Program-made: the position numbers and the translations under genes
Assembly (NCBI GenBank): GCA_001949185.1
Contig: BDGG01000005.1
Location: forward strand, 1,229,249 to 1,293,248
Reading direction: 5' to 3'
Source: Ramazzottius varieornatus
Lineage: Eukaryota > Tardigrada > Eutardigrada > Parachela > Ramazzottiidae
Length of the DNA stretch: 64,000 nucleotides
Shown: positions 56,121 through 64,000 of the stretch, in pieces
Layout: each line of letters starts with the position of its first letter
How positions within the stretch are numbered: position 1 is the first letter of the stretch
Notes under the pieces: generated by a model
Database searches by the model: none
What the model was told of the DNA's origin: nothing
The model's input: the letters and a program-made list of their open reading frames with translations, nothing else

Positions 56121-56227
56121 ACAATGGAGAAAGTGCTACCCTGCCCGTGAGCACGGGACGTGAAGCATCAACTAATGGAGCGAGAAACCATCTGATCACG
56201 GGCAGGGAAGCACTTTCTGCATTGTAG
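56121..56227. repeat. hairpin element B, about 107 bp
   Basis: ctacaatggagaaagtgcta plus ccctgcccgtga is mirrored by cacgggcagggaagcacttt plus ctgcattgtag. It directly follows element A and has the same length but a different sequence. Confidence 0.7.
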
Positions 56228-56692
56228 GCTTGCTCTTTGTAAGAGGTAACGGGGGCGCCATCTTGCGGTATTGGATGGGTGCAAGGGCGATACCGCCTGT
56301 AACTTGGTGGACCGGTGGTAACCAATGGAGTCTTTTGGTCATTGATTCAGAGATACGCCTACCGAGCCACTGGTCAGTGAGAAGCATCCCTTCGCGTAGG
56401 CCGAAGAATGCTGTTCTTCGCATAAATCTGGCACGTTTGCTCGTTTGTATAAGAAGTGTGAGATGCATCCGTAAATATTTGATCAAGCGCGAACATTTCA
56501 TTGGCATTAATTACTGGACGCGATCGTCACGATACACTTGATGAACTTGTCATCCTTACACTCCCAATTAACCCACCCGCTTGTTATTGCAGCGATCCTT
56601 GATTGATCTATCTTTCACCTCACAAACTGGTCCCCCTTGCACCTCATTGTAACTTCCGGGTTCCAGACAGTTTCTTCTACCTTTTACCGATA
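56228..56692. other. upstream region of IGFBP-domain gene
   Basis: Presumed promoter and 5' untranslated region. No feature recognised. Confidence 0.35.
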
Positions 56693-59600
56693 ATGGAACC
56701 GTCCAGAAACTGTGTTATGTCAGTAAATTTCCTGCATTTCATCCTGATCTCAGTCTTGGTGTCCGAAGTTTCACTTTATCAGCATTCCGGAGAGACCAAC
56801 TCGCCTCATGTCAGAACGCATTACAAACATCATTCGATACGGGAACTGCAAGGCGTCAAAGTCAAATGCATTTGCGAAAATGTTCGTTGCCAAAAGATAA
56901 AGAAGGACCAATGCAAGGGCGGTGTTGCTCTAGGTAAGATTATGGTCTTTTTGATAACTGGAACGTGGGCAAACGATACGAAACAGAGTGTTTTCCCCAG
57001 TGGCGCAAACGTCAGGAAAAACACAATAGATTCGTGCGCCACCTAGTCCAACGATCTGGTTCCACTTACTCGCCCACGTCTCAATTCATTCCCTTACTCT
57101 AAGGTGTTTTTTTTTCTTTTTAGATATTTGTGGATGTTGTCACATTTGTGCCAAAGTGGAGAACGAAAAGTGTGGAGGCTTCGACAACCTTCACGGTACT
57201 TGCGACAAGGGACTCGTTTGTAACGAAGCCGGGAACACTAACTCGATCTCGACTGGAGGTAGATGCGTCAATGAGGAAGAACCGATTTACAAAGGTAAAC
57301 TTTGACTGTACAATAGGATATCCTATCGGGTTTGGCGAGGGTAGAATAGATAATTAGTTTTGACAAAACAGCTGCTGCGGTCATTTTTCATCTCTTATCG
57401 GCAGTTTTTGGGCGACTTCCCGCAGTGCGCCATCGAGTCGAATGACACCCGCGGGCCGTGTTAGGAACGCGTATCAGTCAACACGCCTGTCGTTATTCCG
57501 ACCATCATCTCGATCTGGTCTTCTGCGCAGGGGCAGCAAGACCACCGATAAATTTAGTAAAACGCTTTGTTTTGAAGTATGAACTGTTCTTGATAATTAC
57601 GCCATAAATTTCGGTGACAGGGTGGTTCGCTCGGGTTGAATTGACCGCAACGGAACGCAGAAAAGGGCGTGAGCGGGGACGAAGGTAGCGAATTCTGCAG
57701 TGCACAAACTGCATCCCTACTCGTGGTCACGTGATCTCAGAGTATTAATCAACAGAAACTCACGTCGCGTGTGGGCATTAATTTTGTGAACTGTACTTGG
57801 AACCAATAACTGTATTGAGATTCGAGAATATGAAAGAAAACATAATTCACTTTGAAATGACAGGAAAGGACATTTTTTCAAGAATGAAAATGTCATTTCG
57901 ATCAGGCTGATGAACACCGAATGGAGTGACCTTTGATCGTATAGCTTGCGCTTTTCTCTGGAGGTACTTGGCATGTTTTCTTTGTTTTGCAGGCATCGCT
58001 TATGAAAGTTTGACCCTGGCAGATGAAGCTCTGAAAGAGACAACGAAAGATGTTTGCCAACCGAAATGCACGCCGGACTTTTGCTTGAAAAACCGCACCG
58101 CCATCTGCTCTGCCCTGTGAGTATCAATGTCAAAACCATGTTAAGGAAACGGGACATAAGTGAAAAATACACAGGGCAATATGCACAAACAAACATTGCC
58201 GGCAAAGACGTCAGAGAGACGTTCTGCCATTTTTACACCACGAAAGGCGCTTCTTGATAGATAGACTTAACGTGTCCGTAACGAAGAAGTCACGCTTTAT
58301 TTATTCAGCAGCCAGCATTAGCGTAATGCCGCCTCAAAGAGGGGAAACCTCACTCACTCACTCACTCACTCATTCACCTCATGTCGCTAACACCTTGCTA
58401 TCCTTGTCTTGAACGGTGCCGACAAAGATTAGCGCACAAGAAAATTCCCTACATAAGCAGCGCTTTATCCGAATAACCAGCCTGAGCTTGAGCCCCTTTT
58501 ATTCCGGCTTCCCTCTTCACTGATGATGAAACGAGGAAGCAGATTGGGTAAAAGGCCGATGCCGGCGGCCGTTGTCAGTCATAACGTTCCAGGGGGTCAA
58601 TCCCTAAAATGCTGGCCGCGGTCAACCTCCTTATCATCACTCACTCACTCACTCACTCACTCACTCACTCACTCACCGGGCTATCTCCTGGTCTCATTCA
58701 TTCAACCCAGTTCTCCGTGGTAACACAGTTTCATTGTTTTATGAGCTCACGAGAAGCCGGAGTCGATCCAATACACGAGCCCCGTTGAAGGCGGAGACGC
58801 TTCGTAGAGCATTGTACAGGTAGAATGCAGAACGCCTGTCCGTCTCCACTATATTGTGCAGCAGACCCGTCAGTTTTCCGATATACCTGTAAACTCGTGC
58901 AAATTCGGAACTGTGAACCAGGAAGCCGAATACAGAGCGCAAGTTTTTTGTTGGCATTCTGGGGCCAGGGCAATTCAGCTGGAGTCGAAGAGTTTTAGCG
59001 CAGTTAAGCTTCACCCTAAAGTAGATTTTGTGGTGTAGGTATCCGGAGAAACCAGTTTCCCACCTTCTGGTTGGAAACGGGAAACAACTTTGGCCAGATA
59101 ATTATGGCTAAGCACTCGACAAGGCGGTTCTCTTTGATAGCTGATCCCATACCTTGAGGCCAGGTAGGGGGTCGGGGTACTTGGGATAGCTGGCCTCTTC
59201 GCACCTGTAGCCACCCTGTGGAAAGACTATTCAGACAGATGTGTTAAGTGGGTAATGGCAGCCATACAAGTACATTACGCGCCGTTCCACCAAAGAAGGT
59301 CTAGATAATTAAAATGCAACTAGCTACGGTAGTCAGTTATCACCATTGTCTCTTCCGGGCCGATTTCAAGTGGGGACGCTGAACAGAGCTAACGAGTAGG
59401 CTGGGTGCGCGTGATCGCCGTAATTGACCATGATCCACTCATCGAGGAGTCTTTGTGGAACAATGGGACTACATGATGAAGTACGGTCACATACTGGGCC
59501 AATAGGCACCTCCACAATAGGTGACGAGACGACATGAGAACCCACCCAGGCCACAAAGCACACCGACTCACCATCAGGTCCCTGAAGTGCAACCGCTAAG

Positions 59601-60816
59601 AACATTTCGCCAAGCAAGTCGATACCGATAATACGGCCCACTAGGGCGAAGCAAACCTTCAAACCTAAGGTATCAGAAAAAATTGCAGAAGATTGACGCT
59701 ACCTTTCACGTGAGACGGGAAATTATGGGACAGTAAAAATCATAGGACAGGCCTTTTCGCTATGGCGGTACGGAGGCAGGTATGTACACGGCAGATTCGC
59801 ACTAAATTCTAATGCACATTTCGACGCTTCTCTACGGTCAATTTTCCATTTTTGCCCGTCCTTTCCGCCTGTCCCATATTTTTCACGCTACCATAATTTC
59901 TCGTCGAACGTGTATAGTTTTTTGTCCCTGCCGGACATGTCAAGTCCTCGGAAATATGCGAGGTGCGGGTCCCCGATTTAGGACATTTTGATACGGTGGC
60001 TGCAGTATGTAGGGACAAAGTCAGTTTCAACGATTGGTCTTTACGACGAATGGGATTTAGAGCAGTGTTCGGTGACTTTATCGTTTCGTTTGGTGCGGAC
60101 CCAATGCATGGGCAAGTTAGCTATCGTAAAAAGTTCATTAATACCTCCGCTCTGTCATCGAGCCAGTCAGTAAGCTCATTCAGTATGATGTGCTCTCGAC
60201 ATTATTCATCGTTGAGGCCATTGTGATGAGAAGATAACTCCTAATTTGCTCTGGGTATGGGTGTGCAGGGGGGGAAAGGGATCAGTCGGATGACCACACA
60301 TCGTGATCTTGAGCACATTCCGCACACTCCGCATCCAGTAATCTCGGACGAACGAATGCAGCAGACACTTGAGAAGGCTTTGCTTGGAACACTACGAGTA
60401 CCTGATTAAGATTTTACCTAATTTGTATCTATTAATATGTCTTTCTTCCGCAGTGACAATGCGGATGAAGCAAAGACTTGCCAAGAAAAGTGCCAGCATA
60501 CGTCCTGCTCTGCTTGTCGTTTCGTTAATCACTCTCCGGAACAATGCCCTAAATGCGGGAAAGACGACTTCCCCTGCATGAAAAGATATGGACGCTGCAT
60601 TCGGAAGAAGACTTGTCAGAAACGAAAATTTCCTTGCAGCACTTCCTTAAAGAGGCTTCCAAAGGTAAATTTTTCCTCTAAACGTGGATTCCGGCTCAAC
60701 CATGAAATAGAATTGTATTGAGGAGCCCCATTGACCTTTCAGCTATCTTACAGGACGAAGGCGGAAAATATCAGTGTTTGATACCGGACTGTCCAGACCA
60801 TTTCGCCTCTTTATGA
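56693..60816 (+). CDS. secreted IGFBP-domain, Cys-rich protein, 269 aa
   Basis: Exons 56693-56933, 57124-57294, 57993-58116, 60454-60664, 60754-60816; phases agree. The N-terminus (MEPSRNCVMSVNFLHFILIS, then VLVSEVSLY) is a signal peptide. Residues about 60-135 form an insulin-like growth factor binding protein N-terminal domain with the family's CGCCxxC core (ICGCCHICAKVENEKCGG), then GTCDKGLVC and GGRCV. Two further Cys-rich segments follow: DVCQPKCTPDFCLKN and, after a 2.3 kb intron, CQEKCQHTSCSACRF, CPKCGKDDFPC and YGRCIRKKTCQ. The last exon adds YQCLIPDCPDHF and a stop. IGFBP-domain proteins of invertebrates are extracellular, some immune or growth related; the partner cannot be told here. 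One intron carries a hairpin family copy. Confidence 0.85.
56966..57076. repeat. intronic hairpin family copy
   Basis: IGFBP-gene intron 56934-57123: gggcaaacgatacg outer end, inner arms cagtggcgcaaacg and cgtgcgccacctag, then caacgatctgg. Confidence 0.6.
58351..58376. repeat. CTCA microsatellite
   Basis: Short tandem run of ctca units inside the long IGFBP-gene intron 58117-60453. Confidence 0.8.
58634..58677. repeat. CTCA microsatellite, longer run
   Basis: About ten consecutive ctca units in the same intron as the run at 58351. The rest of this 2.3 kb intron contains no supported gene; a minus-strand frame at 58739-59014 is noted under rejected items. Confidence 0.85.
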
Positions 60817-61256
60817 AAACACGGCAGACAGACTCTTGATGTCAAAGATACTGTAAATTACCCGTGATCATTTGTTCAGCACCTACGCAATGTAAATTAT
60901 TCGGACCGCATTTTCAACAGGACTTCTGTATCGTCTGGTTACCCCAACATTTAGTTCATCACTGCTCAGATTAGACAGAACATCAAAGTCCAAAAACAGA
61001 ACATGTTTTTTATACTGTATGTGTCAGCATTTTGCGACGCTTTATAAGCACTAAATACCACTATAAAATGGCGTATAAGAAAGTTTTCATGCTCCTTCCG
61101 AAGTCACAGCAGAGACCCAGCAAGAATAAAAATGGCGTACCATCACGAAACACAGTTCAAAAAGAGCCGTACTGCCCGATTGTCACGAAAAATATCCGAA
61201 GAGGACAACGTAATCTCACCAGAGAACAAAAATGATAACCCCTTCAATTTCCGTTT
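60817..61256. other. intergenic, convergent gene ends
   Basis: Between the stops of the IGFBP-domain gene (+) and CFAP20 (-). No gene recognised. Confidence 0.5.
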
Positions 61257-62250
61257 CTATGCAGCTTCCCGCACAGGTTCTGCCTGGGCACCAGCAGGCG
61301 GAGGTTGCGCCGGCGGTGCTGCCGCCGGTGGAACCGGAGGAGGCGCTGCAGCTGGGACAGGTACAGCCATAACAGGATGTTCTACTTCTTGAGGCGGTTT
61401 CCTCACTGGCACATACAGTTTGAACTCATGTGGTACTTCCTCTTCTGAATATAACCGATCAGCAAAGTATATCCTCCGAAGTCGACAGTTCGCATGTACC
61501 TGGGGGATACCAACGGATAAAATCATGGTTGGCCCGACAGTTGAACTGCTTCCACAAAGACTGACCGTTATTCTGAGAGTTTCCACATAGTTTGTGCCGT
61601 ACGCTCTCCGGACGAAATCGGACAAATTAAACTGAACTTGGTTCCATCCATCGTCTAACCGCAGAGGCATTGTGCAGATAAAGGGTTTCACGCGGGTGGC
61701 GGTTTGGTAGTTACTAGCGCGGAAACGCCTCCGAACATTCTTGTCGTCTATCACCTTCGGGGACCGGAAGTAAAATTTTAGTCTGGGCGAACAGTAAAAC
61801 ACAGTGCTCAGTTGATACAAAGCACACCTGGATTTCGAATGTGAAGTATTTCTTCAGGTTTTTCACGATCATTACAAGAAAAGGTAGTTTTATCCCCAAA
61901 ACTTGCTTTTTCTCTGACGGGCAGGTAATCCAAGTCGTACTAAAATGAGCGGCATGCAAGTAAAGTTAAAGACAATTTTCCACAAGTCTAGATAGACTCT
62001 AAAAGTCACCTCACGTTGCTGCTGAGGAGTTCGAGGACTAGGCTCTGCACATCGATGTCCGTTATTCGTTTGATGTGTCCATTGTGAACCTGGAACAAAA
62101 TTCTTTGGTGGAAAAACAAACACAAACACGAAGAAACGATGCAGATAGCAGAAAAAGCAACCATACATCCGAAGTCCACAGTTTAAGCGGCTTGCTTCCA
62201 ACACTGTACAGTATGGACATAAATCCGCTCTGAAAAGTATTCCGAAACAT
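61257..62250 (-). CDS. CFAP20: cilia and flagella associated protein 20, 235 aa
   Basis: Inner-junction protein of axonemal and centriolar doublet microtubules (also called BUG22/GTL3). Exons (minus): 62167-62250, 62010-62089, 61828-61939, 61566-61754, 61257-61499; phases agree. Starts [20 protein letters not shown] and continues [96 protein letters not shown] and [20 protein letters not shown], almost identical to the human protein to the end of the beta-sandwich. Human CFAP20 stops near residue 193; here about 40 Pro/Ala-rich residues follow ([20 protein letters not shown]) before the stop. Confidence 0.96.
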
Positions 62251-63063
62251 TTTGATGTACACCAGAATGGATAACACTGGTAAACTTCAGACGACAGCCG
62301 TGGTCTCGTGGCGAGGTGCGGGCCTGGCCCGAGACCGCTTACATCCGCATTAAGCCCCAACCGTCTTAGCAACCATGGGCGTATACTGCAAGAACAAAAC
62401 AACAATCAACAGAGAAATCATTTGCATTGGACATTCTTTCGGATGTTTTACCAAGGAACCTGTGCAAGTCCCATTGTTCCGCATGACAGAAACCTCCACG
62501 TGCCAGTCAGACTAGAACTCGTAATATCAGCACAAGTCCTGTGGCTCGTTTGCTTGGGAACTTCTGAAAATAACAACCTGTAAACAGTATCAGCATATTG
62601 ATACAAAAGGCGAAGTTCCGTGAACGAATCGGAAACGCTACATCAGTCGGATTCAGGTTTGCTCTTACGCTTATCCTTTCAACGGTGGCTTCCCGCAGTT
62701 GTTCACGCTCAGATTTCCGCCACCGTGGCACTTTTCCCGGTAAACGCCATGCACATGGAGAATGCTACTGTATGAGCCAGATTAAAGTGGTTAGAAAAAT
62801 GAAGGATGGTGAAACACAACTCGCAAATAATTTCTTTCAAGCGTGATGTAAGATGGAAATGTTACCTGCTCTTGAACGTTCCGCCAGGAAATTCTTTAGC
62901 CGGAAGTCGAACGAAAATGCCTTTGTATGACCACATCAGAGCCTGTATGACCATTGACTTTCCCTCTGAAAAATCGGAGAAGCTCATTTTCGGCATTCCC
63001 TTTCTGCTGCGCTATTGCTTGCCTGAAGTCATTTCATATTGGAAGAAAGTCCTATCCAGCATC
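62251..63063. other. divergent promoter region, CFAP20 and bestrophin
   Basis: The two genes point away from each other over about 810 bases. No further coding sequence is supported. Confidence 0.4.
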
Positions 63064-63992
63064 ATGACTATCTCATACCAGCTGAGTGTTGCAAATGCCA
63101 CCTTTGCCGGGTTCTTCAAGCTACTCGCTCGATGGAAAGGGAGTGTCTACAAACTGATGTTCAAGGAGCTCCTCGTCTTTTCTTTCCTGTATGCTTTCGT
63201 CAGTGCCATTTATAGATTTGTCCTAGAGGACGGACAAAAAAGGTAAGATACTCTGCCCAGACTATGCGTGAAACCATTTGGACAGTGTTCGAGTTTTTCT
63301 ATCAGGTACTTCGAAAAATTCTGCATCCATATCGAAGAGACCATCACACATGTACCGCTCACCTTCGTTCTGGGATTCTATGTCACGTTTGTAGTATCCC
63401 GATGGTGGGAGCAACTAAACAGTTATCCTTGGCCAGATCGGTACTCGAGCAAACTTTGTTTTCATCTCGAGAGATAGTGTACATTTCTCTACCGTCTATT
63501 TACATCTATTCCGTTGTCCAGGATGATTTTACTGATTGTGCACCATGTGAGCGGGCTGGACGAACGATCCCGAATGCTAAGGTTCGTTTCCATCCACAAA
63601 TGACAACTCATTTGTCTCAGATAATTTCCAGTGAAAGTTTGTATAGACGGACGTTGGTGAGGTACCTAAATGCCTCCATCATTCTTCTCACAAGGACCAT
63701 CAGCGTAGTCACGAAGAAACGGTTCCCATCGGTCGAGCATCTGGTAGATGCCGGCTTGCTGACCAAGGAAGAGATGGCACTGTACGACAAACTCGAGCTG
63801 CAGTACGGAAAGTTCTGGGTTCCACTTGTTTGGTTTTCCCGCCTGCTTGAACAAGGAAGGGCGGAAGGCTTGATCAAAGACGCATCTGGGGTGGCCGTCA
63901 AGCAGATCTTGGATGAGTTGCTAGTCTTCCGGTCCTTGCTCGGAAAGATGTTCATGTATGACTGGGTCAGCATTCCCGTCAGCTACACACAG
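63064..63992 (+). CDS. bestrophin, N-terminal half (continues past window)
   Basis: Calcium-activated chloride channel of the plasma membrane. Exons 63064-63242, 63306-63440, 63522-63581, 63647-63992, then a donor (cag/gtaagc); phases agree. The start MTISYQLSVANATFAGFFKL corresponds to MTVTYTARVANARFGG of vertebrate bestrophins, although the frame is open upstream. RWKGSVYKLMFKELLVF is the first membrane helix. VPLTFVLGFYVTFVVSRWW is the pore-lining second helix: the neck residues match human F80 and F84, with Val at the position of I76. WPDR, RYLNASIILLTRTISVVTKK, RFPSVEHLVDAGLLT and KFWVPLVWF follow in family order, and the part ends YDWVSIPVSYTQ. The third and fourth membrane segments and the calcium clasp lie outside. 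Confidence 0.94.
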
Positions 63993-64000
63993 GTAAGCAT

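Noticed and set aside
58351-58677. CRISPR-like array from regularly repeated CTCA
   Set aside because: It is a simple 4-base microsatellite without spacers, in an animal intron.
58739-59014. Minus-strand frame suggesting a retroelement (wording such as VFGFLVHSSEFARVYRYIGK)
   Set aside because: The resemblance to DIRS or LTR polymerase segments is too short, and no neighbouring motif supports it.
1-64000. Bacterial or viral contamination or horizontal transfer
   Set aside because: All supported genes have introns and clear animal relatives; no intronless gene of foreign type was seen.

Overview
The window is nuclear DNA of a small-bodied invertebrate animal. Genes are dense on both strands, exons are short, introns mostly run 60 to 300 bases with GT-AG borders, and the proteins are unmistakably metazoan (beta-spectrin, USP34, an Argonaute, a caspase, bestrophin, an IGFBP-domain protein). 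A compact ecdysozoan, perhaps a tardigrade, is my best guess, but nothing in the sequence fixes the phylum. Exon models below come from splice sites and reading-frame phase; unless noted, all phases agree. Layout: beta-spectrin 3' part (+, 10-8058); U2AF1 (-, 8574-9488); a repeat-rich gap holding a degraded LINE, three inverted-repeat elements and a dead receptor tyrosine kinase (10300-14023); an unrecognised secreted protein (+, 15449-17691); an AGO-clade Argonaute (-, 18066-22389); a 3.3 kb Tc1-type element (22869-26149) that carries the C-terminal half of the peroxin PEX19 fused in frame to the transposase DNA-binding domain; a GC-rich element, a gag-like relic and a 799 bp hAT-type element with an 8 bp target duplication (26.5-29.3 kb); a two-gene PIF/Harbinger transposon (29.56-33.16 kb); USP34 (+, 33658-48283), whose introns hold a tRNA-Arg, a tRNA-like relic and a U1 snRNA gene; a small uncertain gene ending at 49719; a PR/SET-domain (PRDM-like) gene (-, 49895-52913); a caspase (+, 53668-55710); a secreted IGFBP-domain protein (+, 56693-60816); CFAP20 (-, 61257-62250); and the first half of a bestrophin (+, 63064 to the edge). 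The host genes do unrelated jobs (membrane skeleton, splicing, RNA silencing, ubiquitin removal, chromatin, apoptosis, cilia, chloride channel). U2AF1 and U1 snRNA both serve splice-site recognition, but nothing links them beyond proximity. The two observations I rate highest are the in-frame transposase HTH-PEX19 chimera inside a transposon with its own terminal repeats, and a family of short hairpins with a stem related to CAAGTGGCGCAC/GTGCGCCACTTG found in about thirteen introns of six different genes and seen nowhere outside introns.
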